Source: Actinokineospora sp. NBRC 105648
GTDB lineage: Bacteria; Actinomycetota; Actinomycetes; Mycobacteriales; Pseudonocardiaceae
NCBI RefSeq assembly: GCF_030269645.1
Contig: NZ_BSTR01000018.1
Location: forward strand, 62,001 to 126,000
Length of the DNA stretch: 64,000 bases
Direction: 5' to 3'
The stretch's first letter is position 1; each line of letters begins with the position of its first letter. The position numbers were made by a program, and so were the translations under genes. The notes under the pieces are model-generated. The model ran no database searches and had not been told where the DNA came from. It saw only the letters and a program-made list of their open reading frames with translations. Of this stretch, positions 53,737 through 64,000 are shown piece by piece.

Positions 53737-54260
53737 TTGCCGGCCTCCGCGTTCCGGGCCAGCTGCGGGCCGTTGACGTAGTAGTCCTGCTCGTTCTCGC
53801 CCAGGCGCATCGGGTGCGGCGGCTGCTCCATGCCCGGCAGCAGCGGCGCGAGCAGCTGCTCCTTGGTGTAGATCAGCCGCTGCCGGTCGTCGTCGGCGAG
53901 CTCGAAGTCGTTGAGCATCGTCAGCGAGCGGGTCGGGCAGGCCTCGATGCACAGGCCGCAGCCGATGCAGCGCAGGTAGTTGATCTGGTAGTCGGCGCCG
54001 TAGCGCTCGCCCGGGGAGTAGCGCGCGTCCTCGGTGTTGTCGCCGCCCTCGACGAAGATCGCGTCGGCCGGGCAGGCCCAGGCGCACAGCTCGCAGCCGA
54101 CGCACTTCTCCAGCCCGTCCGGGTGCCGGTTGAGCTGGTGGCGGCCGTGGTAGCGCGGTGCGGTGCCGGGGAAGTTCTCCGGGTACTCCTCGGTGACGAC
54201 CTTCTTGAACATCGTCGAGAAGGTGACGCCGAAGCCCTTCAGGGGGTCGAAGATGCTCAC
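53733..54260 (-). CDS. nuoI: NADH-quinone oxidoreductase subunit I
   Basis: A 175-aa protein carrying two [4Fe-4S] clusters: [16 protein letters not shown] and [16 protein letters not shown]. These pass electrons towards NuoB near the quinone site. It overlaps nuoH by 4 nt. Confidence 0.97.
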   Translation of the reverse strand: MSIFDPLKGFGVTFSTMFKKVVTEEYPENFPGTAPRYHGRHQLNRHPDGLEKCVGCELCAWACPADAIFVEGGDNTEDARYSPGERYGADYQINYLRCIGCGLCIEACPTRSLTMLNDFELADDDRQRLIYTKEQLLAPLLPGMEQPPHPMRLGENEQDYYVNGPQLARNAEAGK

Positions 54261-55558
54261 TGCTCAGTCTCCTTGTCGGCGCCCGCACCCGCGCCGACGG
54301 CGGCGGTCTGCCGCCTGCGGCGCACCCGGGGCTTGGCGTCTTCCTTGCTCGGGACCTTGAGGTCCAGCGGTGGCACCGGGTAGCCGCCACCGGTGACCGG
54401 GACCCGCTCGGCGTCGTCGGGGACCTGCCGGTCGGGCAGCAGGAAGGAGAGCCCGATGAGGATCACCAGGATCACCCCGCCGATGACGAAGACCGTGGTC
54501 GTGGAGATGTCGGCCTCGTTGCGCACCGCGCGCAGCGCGACCACCGCGACGATCCAGACCAGGTTGGCCGGGACCAGGACCTTCCAGCCCAGCCGCATGA
54601 ACTGGTCGTAGCGCAGCCGGGGCAGCGTGCCGCGCAGCCAGATGAAGACGAACAGGAACACCCAGGTCTTGCCGAAGAACCACAACAGCGGCCACCAGCC
54701 GGTGTTGAAGTAGTTGTCGTCGATCAGCGAGATCGGCCACGGAGCCATGTACCCGCCGAAGAACAGCGTGGTGCAGAAGGCCGAGACGATGACCATGTTG
54801 ACGTACTCGGCGAGGAAGAACAGCGCGAACTTCATCGAGCTGTACTCGGTGTGGAAGCCGCCGACCAGCTCCGACTCGGCCTCCGGGAGGTCGAACGGGG
54901 CCCGGTTGGTCTCGCCGATCATCGAGATGAAGTAGATGACGAAACTCGGGATCAGCAGGAAGAAGTACCAGCCGCCGCGTTGCGCGTCGACGATGTCGCC
55001 GGTGGAGAGCGACCCGGTGTAGAGGATCACCGCGACGATGGACAGGCCCATCGCGATCTCGTAGGAGATCACCTGGGCCGCCGAGCGCAGACCGCCGAGC
55101 AGCGGGTACGGCGAGCCGGAGGCCCAGCCCGCCAGCACGATGCCGTAGACGCCCATCGAGGAGCAGGCCAGCACCACCAGCACGCCGACCGGCAGGTCGA
55201 CCAGCTGCAGCACGGTGCGCTCGCCGAAGATCGAGACCTCCGGGCCGAACGGGATCACCGAGAAGGCCAGGAAGGCCGGGATGGTGGACATGATCGGCGC
55301 CAGGAAGTAGACCTTCCGGTCGGCCGTGTCCGGGATGATCTGCTCCTTGAACGGCAGCTTGATCGCGTCCGCGATGGACTGGAACCAGCCGTTCGGGCCG
55401 ACCCGGTTGGGGCCGGGGCGGTGCTGCATCCTGGCGACGATCTTGCGCTCCAGGATGATCATCGCCATGGTCGCCACCGCGCCGAGCAGCAGCAGCACCA
55501 CGGCCTTGATCAGGATGAGCCAGATCGGGTCGTCGGCGAGGAGTTGGGCCCGGGTCAT
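54257..55558 (-). CDS. nuoH: NADH-quinone oxidoreductase subunit H
   Basis: A 433-aa membrane subunit with about eight transmembrane helices, forming the quinone-binding interface: [36 protein letters not shown] in overlapping parts, [26 protein letters not shown], and [15 protein letters not shown]. The C-terminal extension (about 390-433) is charged. ATG 55558 overlaps the nuoG stop. Confidence 0.97.
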   Translation of the reverse strand: MTRAQLLADDPIWLILIKAVVLLLLGAVATMAMIILERKIVARMQHRPGPNRVGPNGWFQSIADAIKLPFKEQIIPDTADRKVYFLAPIMSTIPAFLAFSVIPFGPEVSIFGERTVLQLVDLPVGVLVVLACSSMGVYGIVLAGWASGSPYPLLGGLRSAAQVISYEIAMGLSIVAVILYTGSLSTGDIVDAQRGGWYFFLLIPSFVIYFISMIGETNRAPFDLPEAESELVGGFHTEYSSMKFALFFLAEYVNMVIVSAFCTTLFFGGYMAPWPISLIDDNYFNTGWWPLLWFFGKTWVFLFVFIWLRGTLPRLRYDQFMRLGWKVLVPANLVWIVAVVALRAVRNEADISTTTVFVIGGVILVILIGLSFLLPDRQVPDDAERVPVTGGGYPVPPLDLKVPSKEDAKPRVRRRRQTAAVGAGAGADKETEQ

Positions 55559-58002
55559 GCGTTGCCTCCAGTAACCGTCACCACGGCGCCGTGGCCCGCG
55601 CCGAGCACCCGGCGCAGCGGGGTGCGCCCGGAGTTGCCGGGCAGCCACACCACACCGTCGGGCAGGTCGGCGATCTGGACCGGCACCGACACCGCACCGC
55701 GCTCGGTGGCCACCCGGGCGGTGCCCGCGACGGAGACGCCCAGGTCGGTCGCGGTCTTGAGGGAGAGCCGCGCGTACACCGGCCGGGCGGTGCCCGCCAG
55801 GTGCGGCTCGTCGTCCTGCAGCGACCCGTTGTCCAGCAGCATCCGCCAGCTGGCGAGCACCGCCTGGCCCGCCGCCGGACTCGCCGGGTCGGCGCTCACC
55901 CGGGGGGTGGTGGCGGTCCGGGCCACGGCGGGCAGCCGGGCCAGGTCGGCCGCGCTGGCCGCCGGGGTCTGGGTGTAGAGGTCGACGTCGAGCTCGACGG
56001 CGAGCGAGTCCAGGACCCGGCCGTCGGGCAGCGCGCCGGTGCCCTCCAGGGTGTGGCCGAACGCGCGGGTGCGGCCCTCCCAGTTGAGGTAGCTGCCGGA
56101 CTTCTCGGCCGCCGGGGCGACCGGGAGCACCACGTCGGCGAGCTCGGTGACCGCGCTGTGCCGCAGTTCCAGGCTCACCACGAACCCGGCCTCGGCGATC
56201 GCGCGCAGCGCGAGCTCCGGGTCGGCCAGGTCGAACGGGTCGACCCCGCCGATCACCAGTCCGTCGAGCTTGTGGTTGTCGGCGGCGGCGAGGATCGCGT
56301 CGGTGTCGCGGCCGGGCGCGGCGGGCAGCGAACCCTCGGCCAGGCCCCAGGTCCGCTCCACCACGGCGCGGGCCGCGTCGTCGGTGACCAGGCGACCACC
56401 GGGCAGCAGCGTGGGCGCGGCACCGGCGTCGAGCGCACCGCGCTCACCGGCCCGGCGCGGGATCCAGGCGATCTTGGCACCGGTGGACTCGGCCAGCCGC
56501 AGGACCGAGCTGAGCAGACCGGGCACCTGGGCGGCGCGCTCGCCGACCAGGATCACCGCGCCGGGCGCGCCCAGCGCGGCGGTGACGTCCGGGGCGTGCG
56601 CGGCCAGGCCGTCGAGCGCGGCGGGCTCGGCACCGGGAACGCAGGCGAGCAGCGTGGCGTTGGTCTTGGTGACGCTCGGGCTCGTCCACTGGCCGAGGTG
56701 GAAGACCTTCGTCCGGTTCTTGCGGGCCGCCTTGCGCAGCCGCAGGAACACGATCGGGGCCTCTTCCTCCGGCTCGAAGGCCACCAGCAGCGCGGCCGGG
56801 GCCGCCTCGATGGCGCGGAAGGTCACGCCGGTCTCCGGCGTGGTGCCGACCACGGTCGAGGCCAGGAAGTCCAGCTCCTCGGCCGAGTGCGGCCGGGCGC
56901 GGAAGTCGATGTCGTTGGTGCGCAGCGCGAGCCGGGCGAACTTGGCGTAGGCGTAGGCGTCCTCGACGGTCAGCCGACCGCCCGCGAGCACCCCGACACC
57001 CTTGCCGTCGCGGGCCTTGGCCAGGCCCTCGGCCGCGATCTGCAGCGCGTCGGTCCAGCTGGTCTCGACCAGCTCGCCGGTCTTGGCGTCGCGGACCAGC
57101 GGCCTGCGGACCCGGTCACCGGCGGTGGCGTAGCGGAACGCGAAGCGGCCCTTGTCGCAGATCCACTCCTCGTTGACCTCGGGGTCGTCGCCCGCGAGCT
57201 TGCGCATGACCTTGCCGCGCCGCCAGTCCGTGCGCTCGGCACAGCCCGACGAGCAGTGCTCGCACACGCTCGGGGTGGACACCAGGTCGAACGGGCGGGA
57301 GCGGAACCGGTAGGCCGCGCTGGTGAGCGCGCCGACCGGGCAGATCTGGATGGTGTTGCCGGAGAAGTAGCTCTGGAACGGCTTCTCCTCGGCGATCCCG
57401 ATCTGCTGCTGGGCGCCGCGCTCGAGCAGCTCGATGAACGGGTCGCCCGCGATCTGCGCGGAGAACCGGGTGCAGCGCTGGCAGAGCACGCAGCGCTCCC
57501 GGTCCAGCAGCACCTGGGTGGACACCGGGATCGGCTTGGCGAAGGTCCGCTTGGTCTCGACGAACCGGGACTCGGTGCGGCCGTGCGCCATCGCCTGGTT
57601 CTGCAGCGGGCACTCACCGCCCTTGTCGCAGATCGGGCAGTCCAGCGGGTGGTTGATCAGCAGCAGCTCCATCACGCCCTGCTGCGCCTTGTCGGCCACC
57701 GGCGAGGTCAGCTGCGTCTTGACCACCATGCCGTCGGCGACGGTGATCGTGCAGGAGGCCTGCGGCTTGGGCATCGGGCGCCCGCCCATCTCGACCTCGA
57801 CCAGGCACTGGCGACAGGCCCCGGCCGGTTCGAGCAGCGGGTGGTCGCAGAACCGCGGGATCTGGATGCCCAGCCGCTCGGCGGCCCGGATGACCAGCTC
57901 GCCCTTGGGCGCGTCGATCTCGTGGCCGTCGACGACGAGCCGCACGTGCCCCTCGGGCACCGGGGCCTTCTCGGTCGTCGGGTTCTCCGGCGCGATGGTC
58001 AT
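55555..58002 (-). CDS. nuoG: NADH-quinone oxidoreductase subunit G
   Basis: An 815-aa iron-sulfur subunit. The N-terminal [2Fe-2S] domain has [21 protein letters not shown]. The His-Cys cluster and further clusters follow in [21 protein letters not shown] and [11 protein letters not shown], with [19 protein letters not shown] and a molybdopterin-oxidoreductase-like region (about 245-690) without evident Mo cofactor function. ATG 58002 gives [14 protein letters not shown]. It overlaps nuoF by 4 nt. Confidence 0.96.
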   Translation of the reverse strand: MTIAPENPTTEKAPVPEGHVRLVVDGHEIDAPKGELVIRAAERLGIQIPRFCDHPLLEPAGACRQCLVEVEMGGRPMPKPQASCTITVADGMVVKTQLTSPVADKAQQGVMELLLINHPLDCPICDKGGECPLQNQAMAHGRTESRFVETKRTFAKPIPVSTQVLLDRERCVLCQRCTRFSAQIAGDPFIELLERGAQQQIGIAEEKPFQSYFSGNTIQICPVGALTSAAYRFRSRPFDLVSTPSVCEHCSSGCAERTDWRRGKVMRKLAGDDPEVNEEWICDKGRFAFRYATAGDRVRRPLVRDAKTGELVETSWTDALQIAAEGLAKARDGKGVGVLAGGRLTVEDAYAYAKFARLALRTNDIDFRARPHSAEELDFLASTVVGTTPETGVTFRAIEAAPAALLVAFEPEEEAPIVFLRLRKAARKNRTKVFHLGQWTSPSVTKTNATLLACVPGAEPAALDGLAAHAPDVTAALGAPGAVILVGERAAQVPGLLSSVLRLAESTGAKIAWIPRRAGERGALDAGAAPTLLPGGRLVTDDAARAVVERTWGLAEGSLPAAPGRDTDAILAAADNHKLDGLVIGGVDPFDLADPELALRAIAEAGFVVSLELRHSAVTELADVVLPVAPAAEKSGSYLNWEGRTRAFGHTLEGTGALPDGRVLDSLAVELDVDLYTQTPAASAADLARLPAVARTATTPRVSADPASPAAGQAVLASWRMLLDNGSLQDDEPHLAGTARPVYARLSLKTATDLGVSVAGTARVATERGAVSVPVQIADLPDGVVWLPGNSGRTPLRRVLGAGHGAVVTVTGGNA

Positions 58003-59309
58003 GAGTGCGCTCCTGCGAGGGCGGGGCGGTTCTGCTCGCACAGGGCGAGGAACTCGTCGCGGAAGTACTTGATGCCGCTGGTGATCGGGCTGACCGCGCC
58101 GTCACCCAGCGCGCAGAACGAGCGGCCGAGGATGTTGTCGCAGATGTCGAGCAGGGTGTCGATGTCGGACTCGGTGCCCTTGCCCTCGACCATCCGCTCC
58201 AGGATCCCGGTCAGCCAGTAGGTGCCCTCGCGGCACGGCGTGCACTTGCCGCACGACTCGTGCTCGTAGAACTGGGTCCACTTCATGACCGCCCAGGGCA
58301 CCGACACGGTCTCGTTGAAGACCATCACCGCGGTGGTGCCCAGCATCGAGCCCGCCGCCGCGGCGCCCTCGAAGTCCAGCGGGACGTCGAGGTGCTCGGC
58401 GGTGAACATCGGCGTGGACGAACCGCCCGGGGTCCAGAACTTCAGCGGGACGCCGTCCTTCATGCCGCCCGCCAGCTCCAGCAGCTCGCGCAGCGTGGTG
58501 CCCAGCGGCGCCTCGAACTGGCCGGGGTTGGTGACGTGGCCGGAGATCGAGTAGATCTTCGGGCCGGGCGACTTCTCGGTGCCCATGGTGCGGAACCAGT
58601 CGGAGCCGCCGTTGACGATGAACGGCACGCTCGCGATGGTCTCGACGTTGTTCACCGTGGTCGGCGCGGCGTAGAGGCCCGCGGCGGCGGGGAACGGCGG
58701 CTTGAGCCGCGGCTGGCCGCGACGGCCCTCCAGCGAGTCGAGCAGCGCCGTCTCCTCACCGCAGATGTAGGCGCCCGCGCCCGCGTGCACGGTGATCTCC
58801 AGGTCGAACCCGGAGTCGAGGATGTTCGCGCCGAGGTAGCCCGCCGCGTGCGCCTCGCGCACCGCGGCGTTGAGCCTGCGGATGCAGTGCAGGGCCTCAC
58901 CGCGGACGTAGATGAAGCAGTGGTGCGACCGCATCGCGTACGAGGCGATGACGCAGCCCTCGATGAGCGAGTGCGGGTCGGCCATCATCAGCGGGATGTC
59001 CTTGCACGTGCCCGGCTCGCCCTCGTCGGCGTTGATCACCAGGTAGTGCGGCTTGTCCTCGTTGGGGGGCATGAAGGACCACTTGATGCCCGCCGGGAAA
59101 CCGGCGCCGCCACGGCCGCGCAGGCCGGAGGCCTTGACCAGCTCGACGAGCTGCTCGGGGGTGCCCGCGAGCGCCTTGCGCAGCGCGGTGTAGCCCTCCA
59201 GCTGCTCGTAGGTCTTGATCGACCACGAGGTCGGGGACAGCCAGCGCTTGGTCAGCACCGGGGTGACCGGTGCGGGCTTGTTGACCGGTGTCGTGTTCGG
59301 AGTGGTCAC
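57999..59309 (-). CDS. nuoF: NADH-quinone oxidoreductase subunit F
   Basis: A 436-aa FMN/NADH-binding subunit: [20 protein letters not shown] (NADH), [18 protein letters not shown] (FMN), [19 protein letters not shown], and the [4Fe-4S] motif [15 protein letters not shown] with a fourth Cys in [10 protein letters not shown]. It receives electrons from NADH. GTG 59309 overlaps the nuoE stop. Confidence 0.97.
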   Translation of the reverse strand: MTTPNTTPVNKPAPVTPVLTKRWLSPTSWSIKTYEQLEGYTALRKALAGTPEQLVELVKASGLRGRGGAGFPAGIKWSFMPPNEDKPHYLVINADEGEPGTCKDIPLMMADPHSLIEGCVIASYAMRSHHCFIYVRGEALHCIRRLNAAVREAHAAGYLGANILDSGFDLEITVHAGAGAYICGEETALLDSLEGRRGQPRLKPPFPAAAGLYAAPTTVNNVETIASVPFIVNGGSDWFRTMGTEKSPGPKIYSISGHVTNPGQFEAPLGTTLRELLELAGGMKDGVPLKFWTPGGSSTPMFTAEHLDVPLDFEGAAAAGSMLGTTAVMVFNETVSVPWAVMKWTQFYEHESCGKCTPCREGTYWLTGILERMVEGKGTESDIDTLLDICDNILGRSFCALGDGAVSPITSGIKYFRDEFLALCEQNRPALAGAHS

Positions 59310-60166
59310 TTCTTCTCCACCTCCGGAAGCGGCGGGTTCGGCATGGACGGAGCGGTCCAGCCGCGCTCTTCGGCCAACCGCGCGCCGCGCAAGGTTTCCA
59401 CGGCGGCGCTCGGGCCGTCCACAGTGGACCGGTAACCGGCCTCGTCCTCGGGCCAGAACCCGGCCAGCTCCAGCTCCGCGGTGCGGAAGTCGCGCAGCGG
59501 GGCGCCCCGGGTCGGCGCGGGCTTGCCGCCCGCGCGCAGCGAGTCGACCAGCGCGACCGCGGACCCCGGGGTCTGGTTGTCGTAGAACTCGTAGTTGACC
59601 TGGATGACCGGCCCGAGGTCGCAGGCCGCCAGGCACTCGGCGTGCTCCAGGGTGATCGAGCCCGGCGCACCCGGCTCGCCCGCGGTCTCGTTGTGCCCGA
59701 GGCGCTTGCCGTCCTGGCCCAGGTGCTCGCCGAGCTGCTGGTAGATCTCGTCGCCGCCCAGCACCGCGCACAGCGTGTTGGTGCACACGCTCACCAGGTG
59801 CTCACCGCAGGTCTTGCGCTTGTACATGGTGTAGAAGGTCGCGACCGCGCTGACCTCGGCGGCGGTCAGGTCCAGCTGCAGCGCGCAGAACTGGATGCCC
59901 GCCTGGCTGACCCGACCCTCCACCGACTGCACCAGGTGCAGCATCGGCAGCAGCGCGGAGCGCGCCTGCGGGTAGCGGGCGATGATCGCCTGCGCGCGCT
60001 CGACGGTGAGCGCGTCGAACACGCTCAGGTCCTCGGCGACGTCGGTCACCAGGTGCTCGGCCTCGACCGGCGAGACACCGAGCACGTCGGTGTCGCCCAC
60101 CGTCGACTGGTGCGTCCGGCCCGCGCCGACGCTGGAGCCACCGTATGTGGAACCGGTGCTGCTCAA
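59306..60166 (-). CDS. nuoE: NADH-quinone oxidoreductase subunit E
   Basis: A 286-aa thioredoxin-like [2Fe-2S] protein: [31 protein letters not shown] in overlapping parts, then [22 protein letters not shown], holding the four cluster cysteines. The start is an unusual TTG (60166-60164) overlapping the nuoD stop (TTGA). The C-terminal ~90 residues are an extension typical of actinobacteria. Confidence 0.94.
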   Translation of the reverse strand: MSSTGSTYGGSSVGAGRTHQSTVGDTDVLGVSPVEAEHLVTDVAEDLSVFDALTVERAQAIIARYPQARSALLPMLHLVQSVEGRVSQAGIQFCALQLDLTAAEVSAVATFYTMYKRKTCGEHLVSVCTNTLCAVLGGDEIYQQLGEHLGQDGKRLGHNETAGEPGAPGSITLEHAECLAACDLGPVIQVNYEFYDNQTPGSAVALVDSLRAGGKPAPTRGAPLRDFRTAELELAGFWPEDEAGYRSTVDGPSAAVETLRGARLAEERGWTAPSMPNPPLPEVEKK

Positions 60167-61497
60167 CGGTCACACCCCCCCATCACCGGGTCGATCGAGG
60201 CGACGGCCGCGATCACGTCGGCGACCATGCCGCCCTCGGACATCGCGGGCATCGCCTGCAGGTTCACGAAGCTTGGGTCGCGCACGTGCACCCGCAGCGG
60301 CCGGGTGCCGCCGTCGGAGACCACGTGGTAGCCCAGCTCGCCGCGCGGGGACTCGATCGGCACGTACACCTGGCCCGCCGGGACGTGGAAGCCCTCGGTG
60401 ACCAGCTTGAAGTGGTGGATCAGCGACTCCATCGACTGACCCATGATCTTCTGCACGTGCTCGAGCGAGTTGCCCATGCCGTCCGGGCCGATGGTCAGCT
60501 TGGCGGGCCAGGCGACCTTCTGGTCGGCGACCATCACCGGGCCGGGCTCGAGCTTCTTGAGCGCCTGGTTGATGATCCGCAGCGACTGGTGCATCTCCTC
60601 CAGCCGCAGCAGGTAGCGGGCGAACGAGTCGGCCGCGGTCGAGGTCGGGACCTCGAAGTCGTACTCCTCGTAGCCCAGGTACGGCTCGGTCTTGCGCAGG
60701 TCCCAGGCCAGGCCCGCGGAGCGCAGGATCGGGCCGGTGATGCCCAGCGCCAGGCAGGCGTCGACCGGGAGGTAGCCGACGTCCTTGAGCCGGTTCTTCC
60801 AGATCGGCTGGCCGGTGAGCAGCTTGTCGTAGTCCGGCAGGCGCTTGTTCATCACCTGCAGGAACTCTTTGACCTTGACCTCGTAGTCGTCCGGCAGGTC
60901 CTGGGCGACGCCGCCGGGGCGGATGAACGCGTGGTTCATCCGCAGGCCGGTCAGGTGCTCCAGCAGGTGCAGCGCCTCTTCGCGCTCCCGGAAACCGGCG
61001 GTCATCGCGGTCAGCGAGCCCAGCTCCATGCCGCCGGTGGCCAGCGCCACCAGGTGCGAGCTGATCCGGTTGATCTCCAGCAGCAGCACCCGGATGACCT
61101 GGGCGCGCGGCGGGACCTCGATGCCGAGCAGCTTCTCCACCGACATGCAGTAGGCGGCCTCGTTGGACAGCGGCGCCAGGTAGTCCATCCGCGTCACGAA
61201 GGTGACGCCCTGGGTCCAGTTCCGGTACTCGCAGTTCTTCTCGATGCCGGTGTGCAGGTAGCCGATCACCGACCGGGCCTGGGTGACCGTCTCGCCCTCG
61301 AGCTCGAGCACCAGCCGCAGCACGCCGTGCGTGGACGGGTGCTGCGGACCGAGGTTGATGATGATCCGCTCGTCGTGGACGGCGTCTTCCAGGACGGTGT
61401 CCCAGTCGCCGCCGGTGACGGTGTAGACCCGTCCCTCGGTGGTCTCCCGGCTCGCCGCGGGGACGGCCGACTCGGTGTCGTTGTGGCTGGTGGTCAC
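60163..61497 (-). CDS. nuoD: NADH-quinone oxidoreductase subunit D
   Basis: A 444-aa subunit of the hydrogenase-large-subunit fold, part of the quinone cavity: [22 protein letters not shown] (conserved His), [32 protein letters not shown] in overlapping parts, and the C-terminal [18 protein letters not shown] 61497 overlaps the nuoC stop. Confidence 0.97.
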   Translation of the reverse strand: MTTSHNDTESAVPAASRETTEGRVYTVTGGDWDTVLEDAVHDERIIINLGPQHPSTHGVLRLVLELEGETVTQARSVIGYLHTGIEKNCEYRNWTQGVTFVTRMDYLAPLSNEAAYCMSVEKLLGIEVPPRAQVIRVLLLEINRISSHLVALATGGMELGSLTAMTAGFREREEALHLLEHLTGLRMNHAFIRPGGVAQDLPDDYEVKVKEFLQVMNKRLPDYDKLLTGQPIWKNRLKDVGYLPVDACLALGITGPILRSAGLAWDLRKTEPYLGYEEYDFEVPTSTAADSFARYLLRLEEMHQSLRIINQALKKLEPGPVMVADQKVAWPAKLTIGPDGMGNSLEHVQKIMGQSMESLIHHFKLVTEGFHVPAGQVYVPIESPRGELGYHVVSDGGTRPLRVHVRDPSFVNLQAMPAMSEGGMVADVIAAVASIDPVMGGCDR

Positions 61498-62303
61498 GAG
61501 TACGACCTCCGCTGGTCGGGCGGAGGGATCTCCGCGCCCTTGTACTCCACCGGGATGCCGCCCAGCGGGTAGTCCTTGCGCTGGGGGTGTCCGTCCCAGT
61601 CGTCCGGCATCAGGATCCGGGTCAGCGCCGGGTGTCCGTCGTAGACGATGCCGAACATGTCCCAGGCCTCGCGCTCCTGCCAGTCGGCGGTCGGGTAGAC
61701 CGCGACGACCGAGGGGATGTGCGCGTCCTCGACGTCCACCGCGACCTCGAGCCGGATCCGGCGCCGGAAGGTCATCGAGGTCAGGTGGTACACCGAGTGC
61801 AGCCGCTGCGGGACGTCCACCCCGTAGTCCACACCGGAGACCGAGCTGCACAGCTCGAAGCGCAGCACCGGCTCGTCGCGCAGCGCCTGGCACAGCGCCA
61901 CCAGGTGCTCGCGGTGCACGTAGAAGGTGATCTCGCCGCGGTCGACGGTGACCTGCTGGACCGCCTCGGCCGGGATGCCACGACTGGCCATGGCGGCGTT
62001 GAGGTCGTCGGTGAACTCGTCGAACCAGCCGCCGTAGGGCCGCTCGGCCGGGGCCGGGCTGTAGGCGGGCAGCACCAGGCCGCCGAAGCCGGAGGTGTCG
62101 CCGGTGTCGGCGACGTTGAACATGCCCTTGCGGGTGCGGCCTGCCTGCACCGGCTCGGCCGGGACCGGCGCGCGGTGCTCGGCGACCGCGCCGGGCTCCG
62201 GCTGGTCCTGCAGGCCGTCGGCGGGCTGCTGGGCGCTGGAGTGCGCCGCGCCCGTCGGCTTGCCCGCGTCTGCCTCGGGGGTGGTGGGGGTGTCGTCAGC
62301 CAT
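61494..62303 (-). CDS. nuoC: NADH-quinone oxidoreductase subunit C
   Basis: A 269-aa 30-kDa-type subunit: [21 protein letters not shown], then [46 protein letters not shown] in overlapping parts. The first ~65 residues are an extra hydrophilic tail. It joins the peripheral arm and is not fused to NuoD as in some bacteria. It lies 8 bp after nuoB. Confidence 0.96.
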   Translation of the reverse strand: MADDTPTTPEADAGKPTGAAHSSAQQPADGLQDQPEPGAVAEHRAPVPAEPVQAGRTRKGMFNVADTGDTSGFGGLVLPAYSPAPAERPYGGWFDEFTDDLNAAMASRGIPAEAVQQVTVDRGEITFYVHREHLVALCQALRDEPVLRFELCSSVSGVDYGVDVPQRLHSVYHLTSMTFRRRIRLEVAVDVEDAHIPSVVAVYPTADWQEREAWDMFGIVYDGHPALTRILMPDDWDGHPQRKDYPLGGIPVEYKGAEIPPPDQRRSYS

Positions 62304-62311
62304 CGCTCAGA

Positions 62312-62863
62312 TCACTTCTTCTTGGCGAACTTCACGGAGGACGCGATCAGCTCGGTGCGCGCGCCGCTGGCCGCGCGGATGGCGGCCCGGGTGGCGTTGA
62401 TCGGCTCGTCCTGGATCTTGGCGTGCAGCTTGAGGATCGCGTCCAGCAGCATCTCCGGGCGCGGCGGGCAGCCCGGCAGGTACATGTCGACCGGGACGAT
62501 GTGGTCGACGCCCTGCACGACGGCGTAGTTGTTGAACATGCCGCCGGAGGAGGCGCACACGCCCATCGCCAGCACCCAGCGCGGCTCGGCCATCTGGTCG
62601 TAGATCTGGCGCAGCACCGGGGCCATCTTGTTGGTCACCCGACCCGCGACGATCATCAGGTCGGCCTGCCGCGGCGAGGCCCGGAAGGCCTCCATGCCGA
62701 AGCGGGCGATGTCGTAGCGGGGGCCACCGGTGGTCATCATCTCGATGGCGCAGCAGGCGAGGCCGAACGTGGCAGGCCACAGCGAGTTCTTGCGCCCCCA
62801 GTTCACCAGCTTCTCCAGGCTGGCCAACATGATGCCGTTGGGCAGCTTCTCTTCGATCCCCAT
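62312..62863 (-). CDS. nuoB: NADH-quinone oxidoreductase subunit B
   Basis: A 183-aa subunit carrying cluster N2: [25 protein letters not shown] and [15 protein letters not shown] hold the four cysteines. It delivers electrons to quinone. ATG 62863 is used; upstream in-frame residues overlap the 16-bp gap to nuoA. Confidence 0.97.
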   Translation of the reverse strand: MGIEEKLPNGIMLASLEKLVNWGRKNSLWPATFGLACCAIEMMTTGGPRYDIARFGMEAFRASPRQADLMIVAGRVTNKMAPVLRQIYDQMAEPRWVLAMGVCASSGGMFNNYAVVQGVDHIVPVDMYLPGCPPRPEMLLDAILKLHAKIQDEPINATRAAIRAASGARTELIASSVKFAKKK

Positions 62864-62879
62864 GGCGTCTGCCCTCCCT

Positions 62880-63287
62880 TCAGTTCCAGTCGAGCCCGCC
62901 GCGCCGCCACACATAGGCGTAGGCGAAGCCGACCGTGGCGATGAACAAGAAGATCTCGACCAGTCCGAACAGCCCGAGGACGTCCGCCGACACCGCGAAC
63001 GGGTAGAGGAAGACCATCTCGATGTCGAACAGGATGAACAACATGGCCGTCAGGTAGTAGGCGACCGGGACGCGGCCGCCACCGATCACCGGCTGCGGCG
63101 ACGGCTCGATGCCGCACTCGTAGGCCTGGAACTTGGCCCGGTTGTAGCGGCTGGGGCCCAGCAGCGGGCCGAGGAGCGCACTGAACACGGCGAACGCGCC
63201 TGCCAGCGCGAACATGACGACCAGGGGTAGGTAGACCCCCAGGTTCGACGACACATCCGAAGACTGGGCTAGCGATCCAGCGAGCAT
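62880..63287 (-). CDS. nuoA: NADH-quinone oxidoreductase subunit A
   Basis: A 135-aa subunit with three transmembrane helices (about 17-36, 76-95, 101-122) and the family motif [16 protein letters not shown] with [27 protein letters not shown] in overlapping parts. ATG 63287 has GAAGG 5 nt upstream. It is the first gene of the 14-gene nuo operon; the Rex-type sites lie about 100-150 bp upstream. Confidence 0.96.
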   Translation of the reverse strand: MLAGSLAQSSDVSSNLGVYLPLVVMFALAGAFAVFSALLGPLLGPSRYNRAKFQAYECGIEPSPQPVIGGGRVPVAYYLTAMLFILFDIEMVFLYPFAVSADVLGLFGLVEIFLFIATVGFAYAYVWRRGGLDWN

Positions 63288-63388
63288 GGGCACCTTCGTC
63301 GTCCTTTCCCCGCGTCCTCCGGTCGGAACCCTATGGGTCATGGGTCACAGCACTGCTTGTTAGGCAGTCCTAACCGACCGTGCGAAGT

Positions 63389-63406
63389 TTGTGAAAACAT
63401 TCACAA
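63389..63406. promoter_or_regulatory. Rex operator 1 (TTGTGAA-N4-TTCACAA)
   Basis: A perfect 18-bp match to the consensus of the redox regulator Rex, TTGTGAA-aaca-TTCACAA, 102 bp upstream of nuoA. Rex senses NADH/NAD+ and represses respiratory genes, including nuo and cyd in Streptomyces. No rex gene is in the window. Confidence 0.88.
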
Positions 63407-63420
63407 GCTCAACCGTCGAG

Positions 63421-63438
63421 TTGTGAACGGCTTCACAC
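63421..63438. promoter_or_regulatory. Rex operator 2 (TTGTGAA-N4-TTCACAC)
   Basis: A second site, TTGTGAA-cggc-TTCACAC, one mismatch from the perfect palindrome. It is 32 bp (about three helical turns) centre-to-centre from site 1, on the same side of the nuo promoter. Confidence 0.82.
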
Positions 63439-63720
63439 GCATCGCGGCCAGTGTAGGACCTTCCTCACAGGCCTGGACTCGACCCCCTCGGCAACTCTCC
63501 GTTAACAACCGGTGGTCCATTCGCGAGCGGGTCCACCAGGCCTGACCAGCGCTAACCCAGTGCTTGCGGTAGCTAACAGACCACTTCGGCGAGTTCTGGG
63601 AACAATGGGGACGGACTATTCGACGATCACGCTTTCGGGTGTTCACGAGCGGGTGCCGGGTAGCGGGTGAGCCGAATTCGCCTCCGATGGACGGTGGGCG
63701 AGTCGTGCTGGCCGGGACGG
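63439..63720. promoter_or_regulatory. nuo upstream region
   Basis: About 280 bp between the Rex sites and the reductase gene. No gene is present. GC falls relative to the surroundings, fitting a promoter; a terminator for the reductase is expected on the minus strand but I could not identify one. Confidence 0.4.
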
Positions 63721-64000
63721 TCAGGCGCTGGGGGTGAGCTTGGTGGCCGCGGTGATGACGCGGTCGTAGGCGTCGCCGTCCTTGGGGTCGTAGAGACCCG
63801 CCAGGAGCTTGAGCACCAGCTTCATCAGCGTCTTGCGGGGCAGGCCGTACTTGGTGGCCAGGCCCATCACCGTCGGGTTGCCGATCAGCTTGGAGAACAC
63901 GTTCCCCAGCCGGTAGTAGCTGCCCAGCGCCTGCTTGAGCGCCACCGGGTAGCCGTGCAGCGCCCGCTCCCGCGCGGGACCCTCGGCCCGGGCCAGCGCC
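63721..64000 (-). CDS. Geranylgeranyl reductase family FAD-dependent enzyme (C-terminal part)
   Basis: This frame is open from the stop at 63721 to the window edge. It gives ALARAEGPARERALHGYP followed by VALKQALGSYYRLGNVFSKL, then GNPTVMGLATKYGLPRKTLMKLVLKLLAGLYDPKDGD in overlapping parts. This C-terminal pattern matches actinobacterial geranylgeranyl reductases such as MenJ, which saturates one isoprene of the menaquinone tail. The N-terminal FAD domain lies outside the window, so the enzyme cannot be fully checked. It lies next to nuoA, a common actinobacterial arrangement. Confidence 0.82.
   Translation of the reverse strand, partial: ALARAEGPARERALHGYPVALKQALGSYYRLGNVFSKLIGNPTVMGLATKYGLPRKTLMKLVLKLLAGLYDPKDGDAYDRVITAATKLTPSA

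Overview
The window is about 64 kb of high-GC actinomycete chromosome. Gene order (mkl beside rplL; rplJL/rplAK/nusG/secE/tRNA-Trp/hadBA/rpmG/tRNA-Met/tRNA-Thr; a 14-gene nuo operon flanked by a geranylgeranyl reductase and a polyprenyl synthase), a gamma-butyrolactone signalling locus and frequent GTG starts point to a Pseudonocardiales-like filamentous actinomycete (Actinokineospora/Saccharothrix/Lentzea type). The family is an inference; no rRNA is present to confirm it.

Layout. 1-4.6 kb: minus-strand lipid-import operon mceG/mkl-yrbE4A-yrbE4B-mceA-mceB, running off the left edge. 5.0-13.1 kb: translation/transcription block (rplL, rplJ with an L10 leader, rplA, rplK, nusG, secE, rpmG, three tRNAs), with FAS-II dehydratase genes hadA/hadB, an aminotransferase and one unknown membrane protein. 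13.2-21.7 kb: a GGDEF/EAL protein with a degenerate GGDEF motif, PhzF, GNAT, an AlkZ-like protein, a VOC protein, a SigE-family sigma factor with its membrane partner, and a small secreted protein. 22.1-25.7 kb: a butyrolactone island (two ScbR-type TetR genes, an AfsA synthase, an epimerase/reductase) with two ARE-like operator sites. 25.7-28.4 kb: a self-contained trpB-trpA-gntR operon with two identical palindromic operators framing its promoter. 28.4-39.2 kb: accessory and metabolic genes (YajQ, RmlA, HtpX, a siderophore-interacting protein, an amidase-TetR operon with a palindromic operator, a possible 48-aa peptide gene, an integrase remnant, a DDAH-like/AsnC divergent pair, a crotonase without its catalytic glutamates). 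39.4-42.4 kb: korA-korB 2-oxoacid:ferredoxin oxidoreductase. 42.6-46.1 kb: two membrane-anchored proteins sharing a C-terminal sunset-like domain, one of 1016 aa with a tandem-repeat array. 46.3-63.3 kb: polyprenyl diphosphate synthase and the complete nuoA-N operon, preceded by two Rex-type (NADH-responsive) operators. 63.7 kb to the end: C-terminus of a geranylgeranyl/menaquinone reductase.

Functional links: the menaquinone-tail genes (polyprenyl synthase, geranylgeranyl reductase) bracket the menaquinone-reducing complex I, whose promoter carries NADH-sensing Rex sites. The butyrolactone island and the trpBA-gntR operon lie side by side, each with its own operators, and form the most distinctive regulatory segment. 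No CRISPR array, intact insertion sequence, prophage or biosynthetic megasynthase was seen.
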